From NCBI RefSeq assembly GCF_018413525.1, contig NZ_JAHCDD010000008.1:1-64000 (forward strand): a stretch of DNA of 64,000 nucleotides. Direction: 5' to 3'. This document shows, piece by piece, positions 8,750 through 17,900 of this stretch. The notes beneath the pieces were generated by a model. The model did not search any database and had not been told where the DNA came from. It saw only the letters and a list, made by a program, of their open reading frames with translations. The stretch comes from Acidovorax sp. CCYZU-2555 (GTDB lineage: Bacteria; Pseudomonadota; Gammaproteobacteria; Burkholderiales; Burkholderiaceae_C). The position numbers and the translations under genes are program-made. Numbering within the stretch: position 1 is the stretch's first letter; each line of letters starts with the position of its first letter.

Positions 8750-9145
8750 TCAGCGGCCCTCCTGGTGCGGCACGCAGGCAATCGCCTCGATTTCTACCAA
8801 CGCCTCGGGCGTGTAGAGCGCGCGGATCTCGGCGATGGTGTCGGCCGGGTATGGCGCGGCGAAGAACTCGCGGCGCAGCGTCACCACGTCATCGAAATGC
8901 CCCATGTCGGTGACGAAGATGGTGACCTTGACGACATCCTTGAGGCTGGCGCCGCCGGCTTCGAGCGCCCGGCGCAGATTCGCGAACGCCTGCCGGCCCT
9001 GCGTCAGAAAGCCTCCGGCGACGATCTTGCCGTTGTCGCCGGCGCCGGCCTGGCCCGAGATGAACAACCAGCCATTGGCCTTGATGCCCTGCGACAGCAG
9101 GAAAGGCTCATAAGGGTCCGGATGGGTGATGACACGTTCTATCAT
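8750..9145 (-). CDS. RidA/YjgF/TdcF-family protein lacking the catalytic arginine
   Basis: 131 residues, normal for the family, with GQAGAGDNGKIVAGGFLTQGRQAFANLRRALEAGGASLKDVVKVTIFVTDM. In RidA the segment before the last strand reads PARSCVEV with the arginine needed for imine deamination; here the aligned stretch is PADTIAEI, so that position is Asp by eye alignment. It probably belongs to a Rid subfamily without RidA-type enamine/imine deaminase activity. First gene of a two-gene operon with the Old Yellow Enzyme and divergent from the LysR gene at 9301. Confidence 0.88.
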   Translation of the reverse strand: MIERVITHPDPYEPFLLSQGIKANGWLFISGQAGAGDNGKIVAGGFLTQGRQAFANLRRALEAGGASLKDVVKVTIFVTDMGHFDDVVTLRREFFAAPYPADTIAEIRALYTPEALVEIEAIACVPHQEGR

Positions 9146-9300
9146 GGTGAATTCCTCTCATTTGTGGACCGCTGCCGAAGTGGCAGCGGATAGAGGGAAG
9201 ATACGCAGATGGCCGCACGCCGACAAAGGTTCATTAGTCAGCTGTAGGATGAATTGATCTCATCCATAGGCGGGTGTCGCGAGGCACCTTCCAAACGTTC

Positions 9301-10185
9301 ATGCACCGACGATCCCTGCCGCTGTCCGCCCTGCGCGCTTTCGAGGCCGCGGCCCGGCTGGGCAGCTTCAAGGCGGCGGCCGAAGAGCTCGCGGTCACGC
9401 CCACGGCGGTCAGCCACCAGATTCGCGGGCTCGAGCAGCAGATCGGCGCGCCGCTGTTCACCCGGCAGGTGCGGCGCGTCGCGCTGACCGAAGCGGGTGC
9501 GTCGCTGTATCCCGTGCTGCGAGACGGCTTTGACGCTTTCCAGGCGGCGTTGGAGCAGCTCACGAAAGCGCGCCAGCGGCCCCAGGTGGTGATCTCTGCG
9601 ACCAATGCCTTCACCGCCAAATGGCTGTTGCCGCGCATGGGCGCGTTCCGCCAGGACTTCGCGGGCATAGACCTGCAATTGCAGGCCTCGGACGAAACCG
9701 TCAACCTGCGCTCCACCACCGTCGACATCGCCATCCGCTACGGCCGCGGCCCCTATCCCGGACTGATCGTCGAGCCGCTGTTCACCGACCGCTTCGCGCC
9801 CGTCGCCAATCCACGCCTGGGCGTGCGCACGGTCGAAGACCTCGCACGCTGGCCGCTGATCTATTTCGAGTGGCGCCGGCCCCACGCGCACAACCCGACC
9901 TGGAAACGCTGGTTTGCCCAAGCCCGGCTGATGGAGGCCGCGCCTGCGGGCGTCTTGCGCTTCTCGGACGAAGGCCATGCGATCCAGGCGGCGGTCGCTG
10001 GCGAGGGCATCGCCCTGGTGAGCCAGGCCCTGGTCGCCGAAGAACTGGCCTCCGGTCGGCTCCATCAGCCCTTCGGCCCCAGCATCGAAGGCCACACCTA
10101 CCACCTGGCCGTGAGCGCCGAGCGCGCGATGACGCCCAGCGCGCAGGCCGTCATGGACTGGCTCAAGGCACAGGCTGCAGCGTGA
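9301..10185 (+). CDS. LysR-family transcriptional regulator (GcvA type)
   Basis: 294 residues from the ATG at 9301; a GTG at 9274 would add nine residues but the ATG gives the canonical GcvA-type start LPLSALRAFEAAARLGSFKAAAEEL. Helix-turn-helix in residues 5-60 (TPTAVSHQIRGLEQQIGAPLFTR), then the substrate-binding domain with SATNAFTAKWLLPRMGAFR and DIAIRYGRGPYPGL. Divergent from the RidA/OYE operon over a 155-base gap, so it likely controls that operon and itself. Effector unknown. Confidence 0.92.
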   Translation: MHRRSLPLSALRAFEAAARLGSFKAAAEELAVTPTAVSHQIRGLEQQIGAPLFTRQVRRVALTEAGASLYPVLRDGFDAFQAALEQLTKARQRPQVVISATNAFTAKWLLPRMGAFRQDFAGIDLQLQASDETVNLRSTTVDIAIRYGRGPYPGLIVEPLFTDRFAPVANPRLGVRTVEDLARWPLIYFEWRRPHAHNPTWKRWFAQARLMEAAPAGVLRFSDEGHAIQAAVAGEGIALVSQALVAEELASGRLHQPFGPSIEGHTYHLAVSAERAMTPSAQAVMDWLKAQAAA

Positions 10186-10189
10186 GACC

Positions 10190-10357
10190 GTGAACGAAGC
10201 CCTGGCCAAACCGGAGATCCGCGCCAAGCTGGAGCTCGAAGGCCGCAACGTCGCCCAGCCGATCACCGACCAGGCGCAGGCCGACCGCATGTTCGAGCAA
10301 CAGCTCGATCGCATGGTGCGGCTGGTCAAGACCGTGGGACGACCGGCCAACGCATAA
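10190..10357 (+). pseudogene. C-terminal remnant of a Bug/TctC-type periplasmic receptor (probable)
   Basis: A 55-codon open frame starting at a GTG five bases after the LysR stop. It reads VNEALAKPEIRAKLELEGRN... and ends ...MVRLVKTVGRPANA, which resembles the last two helices of Bug receptors (compare NEALAMADVRERHKGLG and VNKSVNEALA at the end of the complete Bug gene at 51915). The remaining 270 residues are missing, so this is best read as the tail left after a deletion that joined it to the LysR gene. A small genuine gene is less likely. Confidence 0.5.
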
Positions 10358-10497
10358 AAGACTGCGCAGCGGTTGCAGCCCGTCGCCAGCAGGATGGCGC
10401 AGGGCATGGCGGGAGGCGAGCGCGCGTGCTGGCCCGCAATCTGGCGTTGAAACTCACGCGCATAGATCTGGGGGGCCCGGCCGTGCCTCCTCTCGAC

Positions 10498-11343
10498 TCA
10501 CCGCAGCAGCGCATCCAGCAGCCGGCCATGGGCGGAGCCCGCGGGCCACAGCAAGCCGATTTCACGGTACAGGGGATCGGGAACCGGAAGCGCTATCAGG
10601 TGCTCCCCAAGAGGCTTGGCGCGGGCCCAATCGGGCACCAGTGACACCCCCATTCCCAGCCCTACCAATACTTCCAGGGCATCAAGTGCATCCAGTTCCA
10701 CGCGCTCCGTGGGCTGGATGCGTCGGGACTGCAGGTATTGATCCGAAAGAGCGCCGCCCCAGTTCTTCCGGTCATAGCGAATGTGTGGTTGCGATGCCAG
10801 CAGTGCAAGCGGGTCGGCCCAGGCATGACTCTTGTGCGCCAGGACGACCAAGGGCTCGCGGCGCACCGTTCTCCAGCTCAGGGACTTGGGCAGCTCGAAA
10901 GGCGGCACAACGATCAGCGCCATGTCGAGTTGATCGCGCTGCACCTGGTGGTACAGATCGCGCGACACACCGGCCACCAGTTGCACATCGATGCGTGGAT
11001 ACAGACGGACGACTTCTCCGAGGTGCTCGGGCAACCAGCCGCTCAGGGCCGTGCTGATCGAGCCGAAGCGCAGGCTGCTGGGCAGTGCCTCACCCAGCAC
11101 ATTCGAACGCAATTCCCTCAGCACCTTCTGCAGGCTGCCGGCGCCGGCCGCGAGACGCGCGCCACTTTCTGTCGGCCGCACGGTGCGGCCTGAGCGCACC
11201 AGCAACTGACAGCCGAACTCGGCTTCCAGCGTCTGAACCCGCAAGGCCAAGGCCGTCGCCGTGAGGTTGAGCCGCCGAGCCGCTTCGGCGATGGAGCCGC
11301 ACTCCACCACGGCGACAAAGCTGTCAATGAAGTTTGTATTCAA
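10498..11343 (-). CDS. LysR-family transcriptional regulator
   Basis: 281 residues, slightly short for the family. N-terminal helix-turn-helix (MNTNFIDSFVAVVECGSIAEAARRLNLTATALALRVQTLEAEFG), then a ligand-binding domain (DMALIVVPPFELPKSLSWR, GLGMGVSLVPDWA). Divergent from the Bug / alpha-hydroxyacid oxidase / DHDPS-family operon over a 146-base AT-rich region, so it is the likely regulator of that operon. The effector would be the acid brought in by the receptor (inference). Confidence 0.9.
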   Translation of the reverse strand: MNTNFIDSFVAVVECGSIAEAARRLNLTATALALRVQTLEAEFGCQLLVRSGRTVRPTESGARLAAGAGSLQKVLRELRSNVLGEALPSSLRFGSISTALSGWLPEHLGEVVRLYPRIDVQLVAGVSRDLYHQVQRDQLDMALIVVPPFELPKSLSWRTVRREPLVVLAHKSHAWADPLALLASQPHIRYDRKNWGGALSDQYLQSRRIQPTERVELDALDALEVLVGLGMGVSLVPDWARAKPLGEHLIALPVPDPLYREIGLLWPAGSAHGRLLDALLR

Positions 11344-11489
11344 TTGGGAATCCAGTTTTTCTTCATTTTAAACAATGGAGAAGCATGTTTTTCTTTTTTT
11401 CTTGGAACTTGAGAATGACTTCCAGGCAGGCGATCGCTCGCCAGCGCCGCCTGCTGCAAGCAGTACCAAAAAATAAAGGAGACAAACAA
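11344..11489. promoter_or_regulatory. Divergent promoter region, LysR / Bug operon
   Basis: Conspicuously AT-rich for this genome, with a pyrimidine tract (TTTTTCTTTTTTTCTTGG) about 100 bases before the Bug start and the Shine-Dalgarno AAAGGAGA at 11476-11483. Probably carries the LysR-binding site; no symmetric box was strong enough to define. Confidence 0.4.
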
Positions 11490-12494
11490 ATGCGCATTTC
11501 ATATCAGGGAACAACCCGCCGTCAGGGGCTGTGCGCCATCGCCTTGGCGGTGGCAACGCTGGCCGGCGCGAACATGGCACTGGCCGCGCCCGACAGCTGG
11601 CCCAACCGTCCGATCAAGATGCTGATCGGGTTTTCCGCCGGCGGAGCGGTCGACAACGTAGGCCGTCAACTCGCACAGGGTTTGGGCGCGCGGCTGGGTC
11701 AATCGGTGGTCGTTGAAAACAAGCCGGGAGCCACGGGAACCCTTGCGGGCGACGCGGCCGCGAAGTCACTGCCCGATGGCTATACCGTGCTGCTGGGCAC
11801 GCAATCCACGATGCTGGTGGCGCCCGCGGTCTACCCCAAGATGCCCTTTCGCCCTATGGAGGATCTGGCGCCCATCTCGCTGGTCGCTTCCGTGCCATTG
11901 GTGCTGGTCGTTCACCCGTCCGTGCCGGTACAGAACGTCAAGGAACTGATCGCGCTGGCGCGTGCCCAGAAAGGCGAACTGGCTTATGCGTCTTCAGGAC
12001 AGGGCGGCCCCCAGCATGTGGCCAGCGAACTGCTGAACCAGATGGCCGGGGTGAAGATGGTGCACATCCCCTACAAGGGCGAGTCCAATGCGCTCGCGGA
12101 CGTGCTGGGTGCGCAGGTCACCGTCATGTTCGGCAACTTGCCCACGCTGCTGCCCTCCATCCGCTCGGGCAAATTGCGCGCGATCGCCGTCAGCAGCCTT
12201 CAACGCAGTGACGTCGCGCCTGATATCCCGACCGTCGCCGAGTCGGGCCTGCCTGGCTTCGAAGCGCTGACCTGGTTCGGCTTGTTCGCCCCGGTCGCCA
12301 CGCCCAAACCCGTCATTGAGCGCCTGCACCGCGAAATCGTCACCAGCCTCGCAGACAAGGAATTCCAGTCCAAGTTGCGCGGCCAAGGACTGACGCTGGT
12401 GGGCAATGATCCCGCGCAGTTTCGCAGCTATATGCAGACGGAAACCGTGAAGTGGGCCAAGTTGGTGGAATCCGCAAAGATCAAGCCTGACTGA
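11490..12494 (+). CDS. Bug/TctC-family tripartite tricarboxylate transporter substrate-binding protein
   Basis: 334 residues from the ATG at 11490, which has a good Shine-Dalgarno (AAAGGAGAC); the upstream open frame is promoter. Signal peptide cleaved near LAGANMALA-AP. Mature protein has the Bug fold markers WPNRPIKMLIGFSAGGAVDN, VVVENKPGATGTLAGD, LAYASSGQGGPQHVASELL and VHIPYKGE. Bug proteins bind carboxylates or related small molecules in the periplasm; no TctA/TctB membrane partners are nearby. First gene of an operon with two catabolic enzymes, which likely act on its ligand. Confidence 0.92.
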   Translation: MRISYQGTTRRQGLCAIALAVATLAGANMALAAPDSWPNRPIKMLIGFSAGGAVDNVGRQLAQGLGARLGQSVVVENKPGATGTLAGDAAAKSLPDGYTVLLGTQSTMLVAPAVYPKMPFRPMEDLAPISLVASVPLVLVVHPSVPVQNVKELIALARAQKGELAYASSGQGGPQHVASELLNQMAGVKMVHIPYKGESNALADVLGAQVTVMFGNLPTLLPSIRSGKLRAIAVSSLQRSDVAPDIPTVAESGLPGFEALTWFGLFAPVATPKPVIERLHREIVTSLADKEFQSKLRGQGLTLVGNDPAQFRSYMQTETVKWAKLVESAKIKPD

Positions 12495-12501
12495 AGCCAT
12501 C

Positions 12502-13719
12502 ATGCTGCACCCAGAAAAGAAACGACTTCGCATACCCCGTCGCATGCTGACGACCGTGCGCTCGCTGGAAGACTATGAGTCTGTCGCGCAGCGCATGCTG
12601 CCGGCTGCCGTGTTCGGCTACATCTGCGCGGCAGCCGACGGGCAGGCCGCGGCGCGGCACAACCGGGACGCATTTGACGATTTCGAATTCCGTCCGCGGT
12701 TTCTGCGCGATGTCTCCGCGCGCACGACGGCGGTGGACATTCTGGGTCAGCGCTACGCCAGCCCGTTCGGGATAGCGCCCATGGGCTTGAGTGCATTGTC
12801 GGCCTACCGTGGCGATCTTCTCCTGGCACAGGCGGCGGCGGCCCGGAATCTGCCGATGATCATGAGCGGCTCGTCGCTGATTCCCATGGAAGCGATCGCT
12901 CAAGCCAACCCGAACGCCTGGTTCCAGGCGTATGTGACGGGCAATGCGGATCGCAATCGCGCCTTGATCGACCGCGTGGCGAAAGCGGGTTTCAAGACGC
13001 TGGTGATCACGGTCGACGTTCAGGCCCAGCCTCACCTCGAGTTGGCCGTGAAAAGCGGCTTTTCCGCGCCCCTGAAGCCCAATCTTCGGCTGGCATGGGA
13101 CGGCATCACGCACCCGCGCTGGTTGCTGGGCACTTGCCTGCGCACATTGGCGTTGCATGGAATGCCGCACTTCGAGAACAACGATGCCCAGCGCGGCGCC
13201 CCCATCCTGTCGCGCTCGGTCACCCGTGACTTTTCGGACCGCGGCTCGTTCACCGCCCACCATCTGGCGGCGATACGGCGGCAGTGGCATGGTCACTTGA
13301 TCGTCAAAGGCATTGCCACCCGGGAGGATGCTCGCCTGGTAGCAGACGAGGGTGTGGACGGGATCATCGTGTCCAACCATGGCGGGCGCCAGCTTCACGG
13401 CGCGCGCCCGACGATCCACGCCTTGTCAGAGGTAGTGCAAGCCTGCCCGCAGTTGCCCGTGATGCTCGATAGCGGCGTGCGGCGCGGCACGGACGTACTC
13501 AAGGCGCTGGCCCTGGGCGCGAGGATGGTGTTTGTCGGACGCCCTTTCGCCTACGCCGCAGCCGCGGCCGGGGAGGCGGGCGTGCACCACGGGCTGCAAC
13601 TGCTGTCCAACGAGATCTCGCAGTGCATGGCCATGCTCGGCCTCACCGAACTGCAGGGCGTTCCTGGCGATTGCGTCGCCCATAAATACGGCCGCCAAAA
13701 ATCATCTCGCCATCCGTGA
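12502..13719 (+). CDS. FMN-dependent alpha-hydroxyacid oxidase/dehydrogenase
   Basis: 405 residues, a TIM-barrel member of the glycolate oxidase / lactate dehydrogenase family. Landmarks: SPFGIAPMGLSAL, the active-site Tyr in FQAYVTGN (144), TLVITVDV (Asp172), LIVKGI (Lys269), VSNHGGRQL with catalytic His293 and Arg296, and the FMN-phosphate site LDSGVRRGTDVLKALALGA. After TVDV the family usually has an R-E-x-D motif supplying a substrate-binding arginine; here that stretch reads QAQPHLELAVKSGF, so the arginine appears missing, hinting at an unusual substrate. It oxidises a 2-hydroxy acid to a 2-oxo acid, a fitting step before the DHDPS-type aldolase downstream. Confidence 0.9.
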   Translation: MLHPEKKRLRIPRRMLTTVRSLEDYESVAQRMLPAAVFGYICAAADGQAAARHNRDAFDDFEFRPRFLRDVSARTTAVDILGQRYASPFGIAPMGLSALSAYRGDLLLAQAAAARNLPMIMSGSSLIPMEAIAQANPNAWFQAYVTGNADRNRALIDRVAKAGFKTLVITVDVQAQPHLELAVKSGFSAPLKPNLRLAWDGITHPRWLLGTCLRTLALHGMPHFENNDAQRGAPILSRSVTRDFSDRGSFTAHHLAAIRRQWHGHLIVKGIATREDARLVADEGVDGIIVSNHGGRQLHGARPTIHALSEVVQACPQLPVMLDSGVRRGTDVLKALALGARMVFVGRPFAYAAAAAGEAGVHHGLQLLSNEISQCMAMLGLTELQGVPGDCVAHKYGRQKSSRHP

Positions 13720-13763
13720 TGGCGGCATTTCAACTCTCTTCTTCAAAAACGATCAGGCCCTCC

Positions 13764-14699
13764 ATGTCCCATTCCCATCGCTTCCAAGGCGTTTATTCGC
13801 CCGTGCTCACACCGTTCAATACCGATCTGACGCCGGATCCAGAGCGCTTTGTGCGCCACTGCCGCTGGTTGCTCGACCAGGAAGTGGGCTTGTCCATTTT
13901 CGGGACGAACTCCGAGGCGACATCGCTCACGCTGAAAGAGAAGCGCACGCTGCTCGACACGCTGATCAGCGCTGAGTTGCCGGCGCACCGCATCATGCCG
14001 GGCACGGGCGCCTGCGCCCTGCCCGACGTCATCGAGTTGACGCGCCATGCGGTCGGAGCCGGTTGTGGTGGCGTGCTGATGCTGCCGCCGTTCTACTACA
14101 AAGGCGTCAGCGACGAGGGACTGTTCCGCGCCTTCGCCAGCGTCATCGAAGGCGTTGCCGACGATCGTCTGCGCGTGTTCCTGTACCACATTCCACCCGT
14201 CACGCAGGTGCCGATTTCGCTGGCGTTGATTGACCGTCTGATGACCGCGTTTCCCGGGATCATCACCGGAGTCAAAGACAGTTCGGGCGACTGGGACAAC
14301 ACCCGCTCCATGATCGAGCAGTTTCAGCCCCGCGGCCTGGATGTTTTCGCGGGCAGCGAAACCTTTCTCCTCGCCACGCTGCGCGCGGGCGGTGCAGGCT
14401 GCATCACGGCCACAGGCAACGTCAACCCGGCGCCCATCGTGCAGTTGTTCAAGACCTGGCAAAACGCCGATGCCGACGCCCAGCAGGCGAAACTCAACGC
14501 GACCCGCGCGGCATTTGCCCAGTTTCCCATCATCGCAGCCATGAAGGCCTCCATCGCGATGAAGACCGACCGCGCCGACTGGGCCACGACGCGGCCGCCC
14601 CTGGTGGAGCTGAGTGCATCGCAGCGCGAAGCGCTGGGCGCCGCGTTGGATGCTGTCAATTTCGAGTTGGTCAACGCCTCTTCGCTGGGCCTGCGCTGA
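13764..14699 (+). CDS. Dihydrodipicolinate synthase/N-acetylneuraminate lyase-family aldolase
   Basis: 311 residues from the ATG at 13764. DapA-like TIM barrel with GTNSEATSLTLKEK, Tyr141 in VFLYHIPP and the Schiff-base lysine Lys171 in ITGVKDSSGDWDN. The family cleaves or forms C-C bonds next to a 2-oxo acid, often releasing or using pyruvate. Sitting behind a 2-hydroxyacid oxidase and a Bug receptor, it is more likely a catabolic lyase than the lysine-biosynthetic enzyme. Last gene of the operon; exact substrate unknown. Confidence 0.9.
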   Translation: MSHSHRFQGVYSPVLTPFNTDLTPDPERFVRHCRWLLDQEVGLSIFGTNSEATSLTLKEKRTLLDTLISAELPAHRIMPGTGACALPDVIELTRHAVGAGCGGVLMLPPFYYKGVSDEGLFRAFASVIEGVADDRLRVFLYHIPPVTQVPISLALIDRLMTAFPGIITGVKDSSGDWDNTRSMIEQFQPRGLDVFAGSETFLLATLRAGGAGCITATGNVNPAPIVQLFKTWQNADADAQQAKLNATRAAFAQFPIIAAMKASIAMKTDRADWATTRPPLVELSASQREALGAALDAVNFELVNASSLGLR

Positions 14700-14998
14700 C
14701 GCCATCCGCAGCCGGCCTGCACGTGGAGCGCGCCGGCATTCCGGTGCTGGCATCGCACGCAAGCGTGGTCGACAAGCACTTCTGAATGACTCATGTCGAT
14801 CCACCATGGCCTCGCCGGGGCAGCATTCTGACACCGGCGACTTCTCCAAGGCACGAAATATGTCAGCCCTGACCAATCGCCAAGCGTCAATCAGGGAAAA
14901 TGTGACACACGGACGTCGCGATCAGCGGATTGCGGCGGCGTCCGTTCAAGGCTACGGCTTGCCCTCCGAGCACACATGCTGAAGATGTTCGTTCGCTT
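14700..14998. other. Intergenic region before the NRPS-like gene
   Basis: About 300 bases. The first 86 carry a short open stretch ending SVVDKHF and a stop, possibly a gene tail, without a recognised family. The rest must hold the promoter of the large synthetase gene; no clear -35/-10 pair, operator or terminator was found. Confidence 0.35.
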
Positions 14999-17900
14999 AT
15001 GACAATAACAAGAGGGCCGTTTCGCCAGGATTTTCTGCGCAAAGAAGTGTTGGCCGACCTTTTCGAGGCCACGGCGGCGCGCCAGCCCGCGCATGCGGCG
15101 CTGATCTGCGGTGACCTGCAACTGAGCTATCGTGATCTGGACGAACGCGCCAGTCTGATGGCCCACCACCTGATGGCCAAGGGCGTGAAACCCGGCGATA
15201 TCGTGGGTCTGTGGTTGCCGCGGGGCATGGACTTGCTGGTCAGCCAGTTGGCCATCGCCAAGACCGGGGCGGCCTGGCTGCCGCTGGATGCAGACGCGCC
15301 TGCAGAGCGGGTCGCAGTTTGCCTGGAAGATGCGCAGGCGGTAGGCATCGTCACCGGCCATCCGTCGCTCGCAGCCATATGCGCGGTATGGGACCCGGCG
15401 ACGCTGCTCGCGCAGACATCGGAGCCCTTGCTGCGCCGCCATGGCGCCAGGCCTGAGCATCCGTCCTACGTTATTTACACCTCGGGTTCCACCGGCAAGC
15501 CCAAGGGCGTGCCGATCAGCCAGGGGGCCATATGCCATTTCCTGCGCAGCGAGAACGCCGTGCTGGGCGTGCATGCCGACGACGTCGTGTACCAGGGCTT
15601 TTCGCTGGCCTTCGACATGTCGTTCGAGGAAATCTGGATCTCCTATCTGGTGGGCGCCACCTTGTGGATCGCTCCGCGTGAAATCACGGCCGACCCCGAT
15701 GCCCTGCCGCGAGCGCTGATCGATCATGGTGTCAGCGTGCTGCACGCCGTGCCGACCTTGCTGGCGCTGTTCAGCAGCGATGTACCGGGCTTGCGGCTGA
15801 TCAATCTGGGCGGCGAAATGTGTCCGCAGGCCGTGGTGGACCGCTGGGCCACGCCTTCGCGCCGGATGTTCAATACTTATGGCCCCACCGAGGCCACCGT
15901 GTCCGCCAGCATTGCCGAGCTCCACGCCGGCCAGGCCGTGACGATAGGCGCGCCGCTGCCTAACTATGGCCTGCTGGTGGTCGATGCCGACCTGAAGCTG
16001 GCCGACGCCGGCGAAACCGGCGAACTGTGCATCATCGGTCCCGGCGTGGCCCTGGGATACCTGGGACGACCGGAGCTCACGGCCGAGAAGTTCGTCGCCA
16101 ACCCCTGGATGACACACCCGCACGAGCCACGCCTTTACCGCACCGGCGATCTGGCGCGCATCGACGCGCAGGGACAGGTCCATTGCCTGGGGCGGGTCGA
16201 CGATCAGGTCAAGGTACGGGGGTTTCGTGTCGAGCTTGGCGAGATCGAGGCCAAGCTGGCCGAGTTGCTGCACAGCGGCACGGCCGCCGTGGTGCTCAAG
16301 CCCGTCAACGAGATCGACCAGTTGGTGGCCTACGTCGTCGACGGCGGCGACACCCCGCCTACACCTGCCGATCTGCGCGCCGGCTTGCGCGCAGTCTTGC
16401 CGCCCTACATGGTGCCTGGCCACTTCGAGATCGTGTCCGGCATTCCCCGCCTGACCTCGGGCAAGATCGATCGCAAGGCCTTGCGCGCCTTGCCCATGGG
16501 CGAGATCGCCGCGCCCACGGATTCGGATGACGCCGAAACCGAGGTGGAGGCGGCGCTGTTCGCCGCGCTGGCGCGCCTGTTTCCCGGCCAGGCCTTGCGC
16601 CGAACGGCGGATTTCTTCGACGACCTCGGCGGGCATTCCCTGTTGGCGGCGCGCCTGGTTTCGGCGCTGCGCGAAGATGCGCGCTTCGTGCACATGACAG
16701 TCAACGATGTTTACCAGAACCGTCGCCTCGGCGCCATCGCCCAAGCCATGCAAGCCGGCATGGCCAAGCTCGGCGACGCGGCGCTGGCCGACTTCGCGCC
16801 GGTTCCGCGGTGGCGCAGGATGCTGTGCGGCGGCGCGCAGGCGCTGGCCTTGCCGTTCATGATCAGTCTGAATGTCATGAACTGGCTCGCGCCGTTTTTC
16901 ACCTACCACTATTTCACCGGCGAGCCCGGCGACAGCATCGCGTTTGCCGTGCTGGCTTCGGTGATGGTTTTCCTCGGCAGCCATCTTTTCAGTCTGACGG
17001 TGGCGGTGCTCAGCAGCCGGCTGCTGCTGCGCGGGCTCAAGCCGGGGCGCTACCCCTTGTGGGGTCTGCACTATTTCCGCTGGTGGCTGGCCGACCGGCT
17101 GCAGCAGCTTGCCCCGGCCTACCTGCTCTCGGGCTGCGCGCTTTACAACGGTTACCTGCGCGCCATGGGGGCGCAGGTCGGCAAGGATGTGGTCGTCGGC
17201 TCGGTCACGATCCGCCAACCCCATCTGCTGCGCATCGGTGACGGCGCCAGCATCGGCTCGAACGTCAATCTGGAGAACGTGCGCGTGGAGCGCGCTGAGT
17301 TGGTGGTGGGCGCCATCGACATCGGCGCCGAAGGCTATGTGGGCTCGTATGCGGTCATGGAGGGCGATACCGCCATCGCGCCCTGGGGCCGGCTCGAAGG
17401 TCTGGCGGCCCTGGCGCGCGGCGCACGTGTCGCTGCGAATGAAATCTGGGACGGCTCGCCGGCGAAGTTTGTGCGCCATCGCCAGTGCGGCGAGCGGCCT
17501 GCGCGCCCGCCGGTCACGCGGGCCCGGCGCATTGGCGAGTCCTTGTTCTTCGCGCTCGGCGCCGCGCTGACGGCGGTGTTGTTCTTTCTGCCCATCTTCC
17601 CGGCGTTTGCGTTGATCGATGCCCTCGAAGAACGGGTGCTGGCGCCGTCGCTGGAAGCGCACGGCTATGTGCTCGCGGTATTCCAATACGCCTTGCTTGC
17701 CCTGCCCGCCAGTGCCGTGCTGATCGTGGGAACAGCGTTGATCGCGGCCGCGATACGCTGGGCCGTGCTGCCAAGGCTGCGCCCCGGAACCTGGCCGGTG
17801 CACAGCAACCTGTACTGCCGCAAGTGGTTGGCCAACCAGATCCAAGTGGCAAGTCTGCATGTGCTGCATGGCGTCTATGCCACGGTTTTTGTGCCGTACT

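Noticed and set aside
14701-14785. Possible C-terminal gene remnant ending SVVDKHF
   Set aside because: Only about 25 residues, no family match I can defend.
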